Assembly: GCA_903813345.2 (NCBI GenBank)
Contig: CAIIXF020000005.1
Span: forward strand, 25,609,375-25,673,374
Source: Owenia fusiformis
Taxonomy: Eukaryota; Annelida; Polychaeta; Sabellida; Oweniidae
Direction: 5' to 3'
Length of the DNA stretch: 64,000 bases
Part shown: piece after piece, positions 1-30,529 of the stretch
Layout of the letters: each line of letters begins with the position of its first letter
How positions within the stretch are numbered: position 1 is the first letter of the stretch
Notes under the pieces: model-generated
The model's database searches: none
The model's input: the letters and a program-made list of their open reading frames with translations, nothing else
What the model was told of the DNA's origin: nothing
Translations under genes and position numbers: made by a program

Positions 1-818
1 TCATGACAGTATTTACCACATGTACAGTAAAGCCTGTCTAAGTGTAACACCTTTGGTACCTCTATGTGTTCCACTTGGGAGGTGTTCCACATGATAAAGG
101 TACCTTTAACATTAAGTCAGTTGATCTTGAGACTCTCAAGTGTTCCACTAACAGAGGTGTTTTACTTTACAGGTTTCACTGTACATGTATTTTCCTTATG
201 GATATGAAAATATATCTTGTTTCCGATTACCAAGCAGGCACTGCCACTTTCCAGAAGGAAAATGAGTGGCGGCTGTGTCCTCAAATTAGAAAGCCTGGTG
301 ACCAGAAACAAGAAATCTTAAAAGAAATATTAAAGTGCATAAAAAAAGATGATTATAAAAATAATTTTGAAAAATGATTTTGCTTGTCCATGTTCATATT
401 TATATATGAAATATGTACTGTACTATAAACAGGTTGATAGTCATCCAAAACAACATTTGAATGACATTTTTATTGTGGTGAGGCCAGTCTATTGGTCAAT
501 TGACTTCCTGTGTCACCCAGATTGATTTCTACTATAATTGACTCATTATGCCAGCTCAAGAAAGAGCTATGGATCACCTCATCATCTTAAAATACATCGC
601 ACAACTTTACCTAGATACCATATCTGTCATTATACTGAATATGTTGTACAACTGAAAATAAATTCTAAAAATGTAAAAACATATTTTTGTGCAAACATAC
701 ATCGAAATGTACAAACAACTATACTGTTCTCTATACCGTGTGTACATAATGTATATTCAGTGTAAGTATAGACTGCAATATTTTTGTATTCTATCTTTGA
801 TTTTTGTCAGTCCTCAAT
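1..818. other. intergenic stretch with dispersed short repeat
   Basis: No gene is recognised. Around 60-180 there is a degenerate dispersed repeat built on the words GTGTTCCACTTG and ACAGGTTTCACTGTA. The same words recur near 8600-8740, 13440-13515 and 63590-63910 in either orientation, so this is a genomic repeat and not coding sequence. The open frames here are short and show no recognisable protein features. Confidence 0.4.
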
Positions 819-1322
819 CACTCCGGAGTAGCCTAACAACAGTTAAGTCAGATACCGTTGTCACAAATGGCGGACATAACCATCGCTTCAATTAGATTTT
901 CATTAACTGTATGTTTAATAGAGCACCTAGACTAAATTCCTTTGAAACAACAATCAATCAAAGTGTCCTAATACTCATTGTACAGTTAATAATGTTCTAC
1001 CATTGAAATAAAGTCTTTAATTTAACCGATCAAAATGAGATACGGGACAATGGACACTGTAATTACCATATGCCGTTGTCTTTCTATACTCAAATTCAGA
1101 TTCCGTTGTCATCTACGATATCGAAGATGCTATATTGTGGCGATTTACAACCCAATTTGATAGAAATTGGGATTTCATATGAAACATCATCACAAGAGCT
1201 TAATATATGCACAGAATTAGCGACGATAAAATCCCATGAAATGAGGACAGTTGAACAACGGTTATGTCAGCCATTTGTGACAACGGTATCTGACTTAACC
1301 GTTGTCAGGCTATTCCAGTGTG
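819..1322. mobile_element. MITE with ~75-bp terminal inverted repeats (family A)
   Basis: The first ~75 nt (CACTCCGGAGTAGCC, then a block containing GTTAAGTCAGATACCGTTGT and CACAAATGGCGGACATAACC) return in reverse complement at 1245-1322, ending GGCTATTCCAGTGTG. The interior is non-coding. A related element lies at 36363-36952 and shares the internal segment around 1060-1240. Inferred to be a non-autonomous DNA transposon; the target-site duplication was not resolved. Confidence 0.7.
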
Positions 1323-1839
1323 TCACTGCAATATATATATTTTATACTGTATTCAGTAATATGCTATACAACCAATTGCTTCATATATTTCCATTAAGTT
1401 GCGTCTGTTTTGGATTATAAGAAAAAAAATATATATATATATATTTAAAGGGATAGTGTCTAAAAGTTGTAGAAAAAGTCAATTTTTGTCACAATGAATG
1501 AAATTAACTTTGTTTCAACAATTGAATGTTGACACTGTCTTAATTGATGTGTAGAGAAGAAAAATTATAATTTTTTATAAATTATATTTGATTTTGTTGT
1601 TTCCATTTTGGAAAGATGCTGACTGAGTAATTAAACAAGATGTTGGAAATAAAGGTGGTAGATTTCTTTCTTTTATACAATTAAATTGTAATTACCATTA
1701 ATATTAATATAATATTATTAAAATTGTGCAATGGATTAGTTGGTTGATTAGTTATACACTTTTGTTCAATTATGAGTAAATAAAAGTTATCTAACAATGA
1801 TTTGATCACTTATAATGTGTTTTGTTTTTTAGTCCTGCC

Positions 1840-2280
1840 AGTTTTTCCCCATTCAGTGTGATTTTTATATCACTGACAGTGGTGACATATTGTTACGGCC
1901 TTCATTTTTTCCCAGTCCGTATGACTTTTATTGCTAACAGTGAGTCCTGACATATTATTACAGACTTCATTTTTTCCCAGTCAGTATAACTTTTATTGCC
2001 AACAATGAGTTGTGACATATTATTATGGCCCTCATTTTTGTGACCAGCACTCAGTGTGATTGCAATTTGGTGACTTTTACAATTGTTACATTCTAAGCAA
2101 TAACTATACTTCTGGTGTTTATGGAATAAATATATTATCAGGATGCAATTTTTATGTCACCACCAGAAATGGTGACATATTGTTAGTCTCAAACTTTTAT
2201 GTGAACGTTGTTTGGTGGTTTGTGTCAAGTGTTTATGCATCTGTAACAAATGGCAGTTGGTGACATTTTGTATGTACACA
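1840..2280. repeat. ~75-bp degenerate tandem repeat followed by dispersed repeat copy (family B)
   Basis: About three degenerate units carry TGACATATTATTA and CTTCATTTTTTCCCAGTC, with period near 75 bp. They are followed by a copy of a dispersed repeat whose core is GGTGACATATTGTTA, then AACTTTTTTGTGGA, then CTGTAACAAATGGCAG and GACATTTTGCATGTTAATG. Other copies of the core lie near 41145-41270, 41750-41860, 47930-48045 and 63660-63785. Confidence 0.55.
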
Positions 2281-2465
2281 CATTGTCCATTCTGTAGAAA
2301 ATAAGTTGTTCATTTGCTTAAATTTTCATTAAAATCGAACTTCTAGATAAAAGGGAAATGTATGACTATGCCTTGATCAGGTGTATTTTTACTTGATGGA
2401 GGTGACATTAATTACACAAGTGTCCAGAGAAACTAAAATCATGACCTACATCATTCAGTAGACAG

Positions 2466-3073
2466 TAGTGGTGTAGATAAGTACTCACGTAGTCATCGAA
2501 TCGTCTCGCCAAGGTGTTATAGAATTCGGCTCGATTAGGAGTTCAGATTTCGCGAATTATTACACGAGTCTGAGACTCGCGAATTTGTATTCGTATTCGC
2601 GATTTCACAGCGAATCCTGACGTCAAATTCATTGTTTTTTCTTACAAACAGGGTGAAACTATGTACAAATGATTGTTCTGTGTATCATTTGTTTTTATTT
2701 GAATGAATATGAGTAATAAATCTAATTTAAATGAATATTTTTGAGTCTATTTTTTAATTCCATGATTAATTCAGTCCGTAGAACCGGAAATGAAAGTGCT
2801 GCAACAATGTGTGGCGGGAAACATAAAATAAACAATATTTCAATTTTTGTCGTAATTAATCGTAAGTATGTTATTTAAATCGGTAGATATACCTAGGGTA
2901 TTGTGCAAGTGAACAACATTGAAAAAAGGACTAAAAAACGACCATATGACATGCAATGGTAAGATTTTTTCTTGTTTATTTTTTTTGATGAAAAATCGCG
3001 ATTTTTATTCGATCTCAGACTCAAAATCACGCGAATTACTCGATTCCAAAAATCTCCGCGAGTTACAACACTA
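2466..3073. mobile_element. hAT-type non-autonomous element with 8-bp TSD
   Basis: The element is flanked by an exact 8-bp direct repeat GTAGACAG (2458-2465 and 3074-3081). Its ends are TAGTGGTGTA and, read inward from the right, TAGTGTTGTA. Subterminal regions are rich in TCGCGA and GAGTCTGAGA words in inverted arrangement. An 8-bp TSD with TAGTGTTG-like ends is typical of hAT superfamily MITEs. The interior has no transposase. Confidence 0.75.
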
Positions 3074-3081
3074 GTAGACAG

Positions 3082-4235
3082 TATAACTACATACAATGAA
3101 ATAAGAATCTTTTAGTACATGGTTTGCATCCAACAGACAAACTTCAATATTTTTGAAATGAAAATTCCAGGTTACATACTATATAATGTACAATAAATAT
3201 GAGATGCCAGATATAAATATTGCTTTAATAAAATACACATGTTTTTCAAAAAATGTTACAGAAAAGTAAATTAATATTGAAACATAATTTGTTTATTAGT
3301 TAAAATAACTTACAGAATCCAATACACATTTCTGCATTCCTCAAATCTATACTATAGCTACAATTTCTTAAAATACATTGATATTTTATATCAACGTTCA
3401 TAACATTCTTACAGTTCCACAACATTTGTACAAAATACTTAAATTGATGCCTTGATGCAATCTTCTGTACAATATCTTGAAAACATTGGCTATCATATAC
3501 TTTGATGCTACTTAATATGAGTTCAAACACCAGAAAAAAGTGACTTAAAGGGAGCCATTCCGATATATAATCAATATTTTCCATCCTAAATCTTCCAAAT
3601 ACTGAATATGTAATAATGTATAACCTATACTAGGGTTATTTAAGGATTTGCCTATAGAATCCATTTTTTGAACAAATCGACAACTTTGTGATCAATTATG
3701 CCCCCTCTAAGTGACAGTGCCTCTTTAATATAAACAGTGAGATTAATATGAACACTGATAGTAATATCTGATGACCAACAACAATAATAGCACAAAACAA
3801 GTACTTTTCTAGAGATGAATATAACACAGACAGACATATAAATGAACACAAAATATTAAACTTTGATCACGATAACTCAAGCCATAAACTACGATATATG
3901 ACTACAGTACAGTACAATACAATTATAAATTTCAATCTAAATGCTATTAAATACCAATTCAAAGATGTAAGTTTAAAACAGTTATGTACAAGAAATACAT
4001 GAAATATGTACAATGTCTTGGGTCTGGCTGTCCATGCTGACTTCATGATAATTCCAACAACTTTATGATATTTGTGTAAATCCATGATATCTCTGATAGT
4101 CGAGTGAATGATATAATGATATTCCTGTTAAGTTCCTTATGATATTCAACTCCATGATCGTTAAAGGGCCATGGTTTCGCTACAAGATTGACCTGGAAGC
4201 CATTCATTTCACAGAGAAGCCCCTTTAACAATGAC
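3082..4235 (-). other. SMC3 3' UTR and downstream sequence
   Basis: This lies downstream of the SMC3 stop codon on the minus strand. A candidate ATTAAA polyadenylation signal reads on the minus strand at 3723-3728 and an AATAAA at 3292-3297; neither can be chosen without transcript data. The short open frames here show no conserved features. Confidence 0.35.
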
Positions 4236-21280
<17,045 letters not shown>

Positions 21281-21401
21281 TTTTGAATAGCACTACAATC
21301 GCATTAATTGATGCATTCAAATTATATCAGTGATTTCCACCTCCAGCCGTAATATTTGGACTATAATGGGGAATAAACAGAATCTTTAATTTCAAAGAAA
21401 T

Positions 21402-21412
21402 CAAAATGGCGG
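21402..21412. promoter_or_regulatory. YY1-like site in SMC3 5' flank
   Basis: CAAAATGGCGG matches the YY1 core (AARATGGCGGC-type) 122 nt upstream of the SMC3 start codon, a usual position for YY1 near start sites. No binding evidence is available. Confidence 0.45.
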
Positions 21413-21594
21413 TAAAACGCGATGCCACTTCAGCAATGACCGGTAAAAACAAGGATTAATCTATCAAACCAGCTTATTTTAAACGCATATCGATCATAAT
21501 AAATATTATATCAAGGGAAAAGCATATAGAGTACCATCATGACATCATTATCATCAGATGAAGCTACATAGTTTATTTATTTTTGTTGTAAGCA

Positions 21595-21610
21595 TTTTTT
21601 GGCGCGAAAA
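21595..21610. promoter_or_regulatory. consensus E2F site upstream of SMC3
   Basis: TTTTTTGGCGCGAAAA contains the full E2F consensus TTTGGCGCGAAA about 320 nt upstream of the SMC3 ATG. Cell-cycle genes often carry such sites. The word is rare in this AT-rich background. Function is inferred. Confidence 0.6.
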
Positions 21611-23699
21611 GCGACATGAAAATATTTTACGACATACCTTAAAAATAAAGATTCAGTTTCCGGCAAGCAAAATTTTTACAATTTCTTAAGAATCTCGCTA
21701 ATGAAATTATAATTTTATTAACGAGATCTTATTAAGAGTTCATATCGCATAATAACCCTTATTATCGGATTCCAGCTGTTAGTAGTATTAATTTGAATAA
21801 ATTAAAACTGAGTAGTACAGCTGAGTGGACATGTATATGCACCGATAACTAGGTCTATTGCTTAGATGCCAACTTAATATTCTGAAGCCATTGAAAAACT
21901 CACCTTACTATGAGTAAACTTCAGTGAATTCTTTGACAAAGAAAACAACTACATCCACTGCTTGTGAGATGTCTAATTTATCCCTAAAACTTTGTGGGAT
22001 GCAAAGTTAAAATAAAGTCCTTCTGGAGTATAGGATATAAACCTTTCACTGTTTGTGAGATTTAAACTTTAAAACTTTCATTACAACTTTGAGAGTATAA
22101 AAATCCAGATACATAATATTTGACTTGATGAAGATTGTTGAATGCTAATTCTATCCTTCATAACTCAGTTGTCTGTGGTTATGTTCTGAAATAACACAAA
22201 ACTGTGTCTTAGTGACAATTAACGACTGGGTGGGCGAGGGGGGAATATATGAACTCTTAATAAGATCTCGTTAATAAAATTATAATTTCATTAGCGAGAT
22301 TCTTAAGAAATTGTAAAATTTCTATTACACTCATCTTATTAAGAGTTCATATCGCATGTTTAAAGTAAAATAACCTCAGAACAACTGATCTAAATCCTTT
22401 AATTTCCTTTATCAGTTTATCAGATTGTAAAATTGTTAAGCATTCAGAGAATTTGCATTTCCCATGACTTGGTTTGTAGATATATCAAATGTTCAAGTTT
22501 ATGGTACTGTTACTGCATACCTGGTTAAATATGTCTTTCAAATGTACTTAAATGTATTTATAAATATCTATCTATTATTATTATTCTATAAAATTAAAAC
22601 CTTTATGTATTGTTATAGAAACTGCTAAAGTGTATGTATATGAGATGTTTTACTGGATATGTACATGCATGGCATCGCATGACATTTGACAAGGATAATT
22701 TAAACTTCCTTCTTATGATTCCCTTCTACTACTAGTAGTTTGTTTCAGATGTTTCTGGTATTTTCTAAATGCTAGTACAACATCATTAAATGGATTCTCA
22801 TGAAAAACAACTTGGAAACCCAATTTTATGTGTTGACATTCTGTCTTTGACAACCATCCAATGGCATATTATTTCAGAGACCCTGGGATACATGCTTGAA
22901 ATAGACATTAACATGACTAATTGTGTACTTTCAGTTGAGATTTCTATTCTGACCCAAATGTTCAATGTGAGATACAGTACAACCTTATTCACATCCCAAG
23001 TTTCATTGATTTTATTTAGTGGGTCTCCATTGTAAAAGTTTCTATAAAAACAACCAGAACATGGTATTGACTTACCTATGACTATCTATGGTTCCATTAT
23101 ATGCTGATTTTGCAGACTTTAAGTATCGAGAAACGAATAGCACATACCTGATTTGACATTCCAGTTAGGAAAATGGCTAAATTTGTATTAGAGGCTAAAT
23201 ATTAATGTCATGTTTATTAGAACATGCAGCATACCCATGTTTTTTAGGGGTCCTTGGAAGTAATTTAAGTACTTTCTTTACTTGATTTAATGAATATACA
23301 TGTATTGCCAGTTTGTCACAGAAACCTCTAGTTTCAAACTTGAGGATGATAATTTGGACACCGTTAATGTTATCTAGCTTTTTTATTATTTTTTTTATTA
23401 AGGCTGTAAGATTAGATATTAGTAATTTCATATGGTTTGGCAATAAGATGGGCTAATACAGACCAACATTTCCAACAATTATAGATACCGCAGAGCCATT
23501 TGCCACATTGGGGCTATGAGAGCTATATCTGTGCATTTTTTATGTCTCACTTTAACCAGTAATCGGCTGATTTAAGAAATTGGAGGAAAGTTATTTGACT
23601 GTTTATTCTGAATAAATATGTCAACTTCCAGAGTTTCTGGGTTTAGTTTCCACCTGAAATATTAATTTTCTACTGGTCGACAAAATCTATTTATCTGGA

Positions 23700-25600
23700 C
23701 CTTAAAACTTTCAATTAGGAAAAATCTCCCAATCTTATTTCTAGTTTGATGCATCGAGGAATTTCTCTAGGTTTGATCTGACATTCAATTCTGATTCCTT
23801 GGAAGATATTATACGGTAATAATGATATCTCTTGCAAAGGTATCTGAACGATCTTGCATTGCTTTTAACATTTCTAGCCATCTCGTTCCCCACATTTTAT
23901 GCACATAATGTCATCGTGGTTTTCTTGTTAATTTTATATAACATTGTCTAAGTTTTTGTGAATACTTTCACTACCATATCCATGGCTTTCATTCATATGA
24001 AACAATTTTTTGTTTAATCAATTTCCCCTAAGCTACTGTCCCGTCAGACTTGAACTTTAGCCAAACAGGCTGCTTATTTTTTTTTTTTTTATTGTAATTA
24101 TTGATTCGGATAACACTATTAGTATTCTGAATTTCGACTTCTTGGACCAATCACTATCAAATTTTATATTCATTTTTTGTGAGTTATTTTGGCAATCAAT
24201 GCATACATGTAGGACTGCTTTGACCTTTGCAAGTGTCAAAAAATGTAGAGGTTCAATATACAGATTACAGACTAAAGTACAATTCAAAAGTATCTCAATA
24301 ACTTGAGTAAGATTACTGACTAGGGTTGATTCTATCCCTACAAAGTCTTTGCGAGAATTTTGATAGAAACTATCATTTCTATTAAGGCCTTCAAGTTCAT
24401 CTCAATTGTATTGATCACAAAACTACAAAGCTCCATTTTATGATGGGAAAAATTCAACAATAGGCTTTTCCCCATTTATCAGAAACTTCAGTTTGAAACA
24501 AATATTTCACTAACTTGAAATCATGTTCATGAGTAGCAGATAGGCGAGAGCTTAATGACATCAGAGAATCAATAAAAGATTCAAAACCAAATTAAATATT
24601 CCACAATAGTGCTTATGGTATTTTCACTAGTTTGAGGGAAGCAAGGTCCATAGTAATGATCTCAAATGATGTTATATCATTCGACGGAGCTATTTCCTGT
24701 GCCTCGAATGTATGCTTATGGTCATATAAGCATCCTTAGCATGGACTTTCACCATGGGTAATCGTTTGGCCATCTCATGTTTCTTAGAGTTACCATGTCT
24801 TCCATTTTGAAATATTCATACCAACTAAATGGTTAAGGTTTAGATTTTTTAGAGTTTAGATTGAGAACGAGTCTCTGGGAACAATCCTCTTTCTCCTGTA
24901 ACAATATGTGACACAGAAATTGATCTATGCTTTTCTGTTGCATGTTTAAGAGTTAAATGAATCTCCTGTTTTTAAAGGATGGACAAAACATCCGATTGCT
25001 TAAAATCGCAGTTTTGAGAAATATTAAAGCTGCTTTCCATTTAGAAATCTTAAGCTATATTGTTATCATTTCTCAGAATCTCTGGTAACCTTGACCATAC
25101 TTCATATTTCTATGTAGGTGACTTTGAAACTTCAAAAAGTATATGTAATTTACCTAAGTTTCTGTTTTAGTGAACTTCCAGATTTTTTTCTTGATCTGAC
25201 GTTATGTCAAAACATTCATCTTTTTTAGATCCATTTTGGTTTAATTTTAAAAATAAAATTGACGTACCTGTCATTGGACAAGGATTTTCCTACAGCGTAA
25301 GTTTTGCTGGAGCGACATCGTCTATAATGACATTGTTTGTCATGACTTCTAGTTGTATAGCTATTGGCAGCTGACAGTTTCTGCTTTCACTGGCCTATTC
25401 AAAAGGCTGTCAAATACTTGTATTTATAATCTATTGAAAGATTTTGATCTAGAAAACTATGTTTTCATGTCTTTGACAAAATTCAAAGTTTTTGTTGAGT
25501 CATCACCAAACAACTCTTTTGCCCAGCTTTGGGTATTCTCTTTATGGTTTTGGTAATGGTATGAAGACAGAAAATTCTCCAATTCACTCTTGTCAAATTG
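23700..25600 (-). pseudogene. possible decayed coding region, identity unknown
   Basis: On the minus strand, stretches of plausible protein appear broken by stops and frame changes. Examples are DKSELENFLSSYHYQNHKEN near 25500-25590 and LEMLKAMQDRSDTFARDI near 23820-23880. No family is recognised. The region lies inside the 21727-26861 inverted-repeat structure, so a dead transposon gene is a reasonable guess, but AT-rich random sequence cannot be excluded. Confidence 0.25.
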
Positions 25601-26226
25601 AAATTTGAAGCATGAAGCTTGTTTCAACTACAGTAAAAGGTTATGGGAAATCCTTGTTCAGCACCCGTTCAGCAACAATAGCTGTTTTAATCAAAATATT
25701 GTACGAGTATTGTCATTTGATCTAGGGCTGTTAACCCGATTTCCATGGATAAAGAGCTTTATTTCAGAAAGTCCATGTGACACACATTACCAGTATTGCA
25801 TATGCCATTTTCCCATTTTGCAAGTGTACATTTCTACCTGCTTTGGGACTAGGAACATTTTAAGTTCATTTACTTTCTAGATAGCTTACTCTAGCCTTTT
25901 CTTCATATTTTGATATCTACTAGGATAAAGTTTTTGACCAATATTTATGGACAGATTTTACATGCTTGTCTGTTATCTCCAATTCAGACTTGTTCTCCTC
26001 GAAAACTGAGTCAAACATATTGAACATATAGACCGCTGAACATGAATCTATAAGCACTAGATTACTAGAACTTGAATCAAAACAAAAATGATTCTATTAA
26101 TTTGAACCTACTATGAGGCTATGCAATTGGATATGCTCGCTGAAACTGTAATATGACCTTTAATATGACTATTATTCTGATGGCAGCTCATTTTGAACCT
26201 TGGTCAAACTTTGGTTTATAGGCCTT

Positions 26227-26450
26227 GAACTTTGGTCATTTGGACCTTTGGTGTGTGCATTCAGACATAAACTGTGGTCATTTAGACCTAAATGTGGTCA
26301 TTTAGAAATAACATGTGGTCATTCAGACCTAAACTGTGGTCATTTAGACCTAAACTGTGGTCATTTAGACCTAAAATGTGGTCATTTAGACCTAACATGC
26401 GGTCATTTAGACCTGGACTGTGGTCGTTAAAGACCATGGTCATTTAGACC
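26227..26450. repeat. 21-bp minisatellite
   Basis: About nine units of TGGTCATTTAGACCTAAACTG with one- or two-base differences. The periodic open frame it creates (CGHLDLN repeats) is a by-product of the 21-bp period and not evidence of a gene. Confidence 0.9.
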
Positions 26451-27226
26451 TTCAGTATTCAAAATTCCATCTTGAAAAAACATAATATTTCCCTACCTGT
26501 CCAAGTACATTATTTCAGGAGCACTAGTGGCCGTACTAATGGTTCATAAGTCCAAACAATTGTAGTTAGACTAGTAAATAAAAGTTCCAAAAACTGCAAA
26601 CAAATGACTGTTGAAAAAATTCAACAAGTCAAGCAGATCAACTGAACTAAAATCCATGTGCTATTTACAGCTATGTACAACTAGCCTAGTCTCTTAGAAA
26701 GGTGTGTTTCCGTTGGCAGCTAAGCAAAAATAGACCTAGTTATCGGTGCATATACATGTCCACTCAGCTGTACTACTCAGTTTTAATTTATTCAAATTAA
26801 TACTACTAACAGCTGGAATCCGATAATAAGGGTTATTATGCGATATGAACTCTTAATAAGATGAGTGTAATAGAAATTCTGGGAGACAAAATATGACAGC
26901 TCCTCTTACAGCGTTATAAAGGTGGTAAGGAACGATGGAATTCACAGATTCAGAGACAATTCAGTCTCATGAAGGTATGTAGTTTAAATATATTCAAAGA
27001 CTAGTGGAAATTATTGCCTAATCTCTGAACTATGGGTGACTGAAAATTTAGAAAAAATAGAAGAAAAATGTGACTTTTGACTGAACACTCATCAACATCT
27101 ACCAGCATCTGAACACTGATTTGGGTATTTTTTGTTTACAAATTGCTTTTCATTTCAACTAAATACATCTCTTCTCACGCCAATATGAAAAGATGTTCTC
27201 GTAATTGATCAATAGAGTGTACGTAC

Positions 27227-27421
27227 AGGCCCGTAGCCAGGATTTGCCAAGGGGGTTCACTTTTTGAAAAATTCCAGGGGGGTTCACTTTGTGACAATTT
27301 TGGTCCAAAAATGGCCAAAATCACATAAAAAGTGCTCAGAAAAGTGCATGATGTTGAAATATTTTTTGGCCAGGGGGGGGGGTTCGCTCAAAACCATCAA
27401 ACCCCTCCTGGCTACGGGCCT
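27227..27421. mobile_element. short MITE with AGGCCCGTAGCCAGG ends
   Basis: A perfect 15-bp terminal inverted repeat, AGGCCCGTAGCCAGG and CCTGGCTACGGGCCT, bounds ~195 bp of G-rich interior. A stray end (CTAGCTACGGGCCTGACG) follows near 27450. A related word (GGGGCGTAGCCAAG) occurs near 44953. Confidence 0.85.
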
Positions 27422-27469
27422 AGACTATATTCTATTTGGATACATACTAGCTACGGGCCTGACGTAGAG

Positions 27470-29680
27470 CCTAAAAGTAAAACATAAGTGCTAATCATAA
27501 TCAGTCCTATTGTGTGGACATTTTTTTGCTCAGTAACTAAATTTGCATGTATCTGGTCTATCAGAGGATTGTATGGAATCGAGATGGATGATACTGTTGA
27601 GTGTATGTGTGTACTGCCCGTGAACTGTTGAATTGTGGGTTTGAGTGTGTGGGTGGGTTTAGAGATGGAAGCACAGATGGGAGCCAACATTCATCTACAT
27701 CTACATCAATAATATGCAAAAGGCTAATAAGCAGATATATAGTTTAACAGTGATAGAATTTGAATAGAATACAATTTAAACCTTAACATTTAAAAACTAG
27801 ATCTATGGTTTAACTCATTTTACAAATCAGTAAACTATTACAACTAAGCTGGATTGATAAAAGTGCTCATTTTTGCAAGTCGAATTGAGGATCAGAAGTA
27901 ATGTTTATCTTTATGTGTGTCCACCATTTTTATGTATTGTATTTTATTTATTATATTTTCTTGATGTTTGACTCAGATACTACTACTATGATATAATTGT
28001 TTGACAAGAACACTTATAAAAATATGATTTCAAACTTTTTAATTTCTTCAACTACTGGTATTTGAGGGTCAATGGCCTTCAGGACTTGTATAGATGGCAC
28101 TAGGCCCAATTGAGCTACTAGGTTGTAGAAAACTTCCGGTACAAAGGTCAAAAGCATTGATGTAATTGTAGTAATATGATTTCAAGGCAATAGGATGAGT
28201 AAAAATATGAACATTCTATTGATTGTGTTTGAATAAATACATGAATAAAGGGTAACTAAAGCTAGACAATATTTTAAGGTCAATATTTTCAAGGTTACTC
28301 AGAAAGTCAATGGTCAAATGAGAGTTTTCTATTACACTCTACTATACCTTGCATTTGGTGTTCATGAGCAACCCATTTGGCTTATTAGTAATGATTGTGT
28401 TATTTGTTTTTATTTGTCTGTTCCTTATTAATGGTTTATTGGAAGACTGTTAGATGTTAATAGGGTACTTTCAAAAATATACTAAACAATACAATTAGAC
28501 AAACAGAGTATCTTATGCATTTCTAGGGGTTAGGTTAGTAGAGTGTATTAGTTCTTATGTGAAAGTTACCAAAAAGGTAAACATCAGCAATTCGTGATTA
28601 AGAAGAAAATTATGCTATTACTAATATATTACTAATCAAATTAGTTCATATCATAAATAGATGATATCAAGGCCATTCCAGAGTTTCGTATATCGTATCA
28701 TTAGACGATTTATTTCAATGTCAGTTTGATAATATTGTTTGCTTTCCAACAATATTTACGATGCAACAGTATATTAGCAGAATCAATCAATTCTTTCTAT
28801 GAGAACATTTTCAATTTGTTATAATTCACTTGGAATTTACCTTCCATATGCCTTTAATAAACTGGTTAATTGTATGATATAAAATTTGGTCTGCTTCTGA
28901 GCTGGGTTATTAGAAATTCTTCAACATACATGTATACAAATGTATGATTTGCCATAATAATAATTCTCTCTCGCTTTATTGGGAAAATGGCCTAGTCCGT
29001 TTAGTGTTCATTTCACAAGTTTTACTTTATAATTATATTCGTTAACAAATACCGTAATAAGAAAACGAACCCTCGATAGGAATCTAAATGGAGTGATAAT
29101 CATTTTTATTATTGCACAAAGATATTAACTATTGGTTTTGTAAACATCAGGGTTTGCCAAATGAAGCATTATTATTTACTCCATTATTTTCTTGAAAACA
29201 TCATACCTTCTAATAACCATATTTAGATGTTTTAGAAATGGCAGATCTGTTGATATGTGTCCCAGAAGGAAACCTGCAATGTTATATTAGATTCATGAAA
29301 TTGATAATGGTTTTGATCCCACGACAAATGTATTTCAAAGTATACAGAGAAATTAATGCATAAATCTAGCTGTAACCTAGAGATTTGAGTGTTCAATAAT
29401 TGTCACTAAAAAGTGTTCACATACTGATATATTCAGATTCGGAGGCTTTGTAATTCAGATTCTCATAAATTCTTTCTGTATTATGAGACGTATCTTTGAT
29501 ATTAGTCTTGGATCCAAGGTCTGTGGTCTTGGGGAAAGACTACTTTGATATCAGCTCATCTTATGGTAAGAGCTACATACATTACATAATAGGCATTGTA
29601 TTCTATTGTCACTGCCATTTAATATTAAGAGAGGCACATGTGAATGTGATGTAATCTCCACAAGGTCTATGACTCCTAAT
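27470..29680. other. gene-free stretch
   Basis: I see no convincing coding exon, RNA gene or structured repeat here. The sequence is AT-rich, with short open frames lacking splice context or recognisable motifs. Confidence 0.4.
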
Positions 29681-29689
29681 TAGATAATA

Positions 29690-30022
29690 TTACCCTGCAC
29701 ACGGAGTTTAGTTATAAATTACCCTCTGCCTAGAATAAGTATAGACTATATTACAGTTTATCAGCCCCGTCCCAAAGACCAATTTCAAATCTACCACGCA
29801 AACCCTTTCTCAACCAGTCAGCGAAGCGGGAGGAACACATGCTAAATATGTGCTCATTAACTATGCGATGATGTCAAAAGAAATGACCATATACAAAGTC
29901 ATCCGTATTTCGACAACAAACTCTGATTGACTCGGTGAGATCAGAGATTTATTGTAAACTGAAAGAGTGAAGACGATGCTCTCTTTTAAGAAGTGAAGTC
30001 GAAAGAATCCAAAGGGTAAGAT
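29690..30022. repeat. ~330-bp dispersed repeat, copy 1 (family C)
   Basis: This block contains ACCCTCTGCCTAG, ACTATATTACAGTTTA, CTTTCTCAACCAGTCAG and AGAAGTGAAGTCGAA, and ends CAAAGGGTAA. It recurs in the same orientation at 35662-36003 with substitutions and small indels. No protein frame is shared between copies. Confidence 0.8.
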
Positions 30023-30529
30023 AAAATAAAAGGTGAGATGAAAGATCTCAGAATACCTGATATCTGTGCTCTCCTAGATACCAAATCTAACCCATGATAT
30101 CAATATCATACCTGAAAAGATGTTATATATTATCATGCTGAGATTGCTCTCGCAGTTCTTCTTCATCCTCATTTTTACTGTATGTATACCAGCTTTATGT
30201 AATATATATAGTTGGTACATACATTATCTACTTGAATATGTAGATCATATCACATTATTGCTTATATTGGATCTAATAGTTGGAGTCTAGAATTCTGATA
30301 GAAATAAATGCACTGCACAATTCATTTTCCAAATGTCAAGCAGTCAAGTCTAGCGCTTGCCTTCTAGTGAATATAAAACGAAGTATCAAATATACTTTAT
30401 TAATTGATGATGAATATGAATGCTAGAATTAATAATAAAACTTCCTTTATATTTCTTGGAAAAAATCCGACTAGGGCATCATGATTTCCATGGTTACAGA
30501 ATCACTTTTCCAATCTTCACCCAACTCAT

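Larger units (their letters stand above)
21727..26861. repeat. ~5.1-kb structure with ~135-bp long terminal inverted repeats
   Basis: The left arm at 21727-21862 begins TCTTATTAAGAGTTCATATC. It returns in reverse complement at 26723-26861, ending GATATGAACTCTTAATAAGA. A third, back-to-back copy of the arm tips lies at 22247-22357: tip, a 68-nt spacer, then an inverted tip. The two ends of that spacer match, in reverse complement, the sequences just outside the left arm (21664-21726) and the right arm (26862-26878). It could be a large DNA element or an inversion between element copies. No intact ORF lies inside. Confidence 0.7.

Noticed and set aside
26200-26430. Cys/His-rich repeat peptide (CGHLDLN) resembling a zinc-binding repeat
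   Set aside because: It is purely the translation of a 21-bp minisatellite, with no start context or splice sites.
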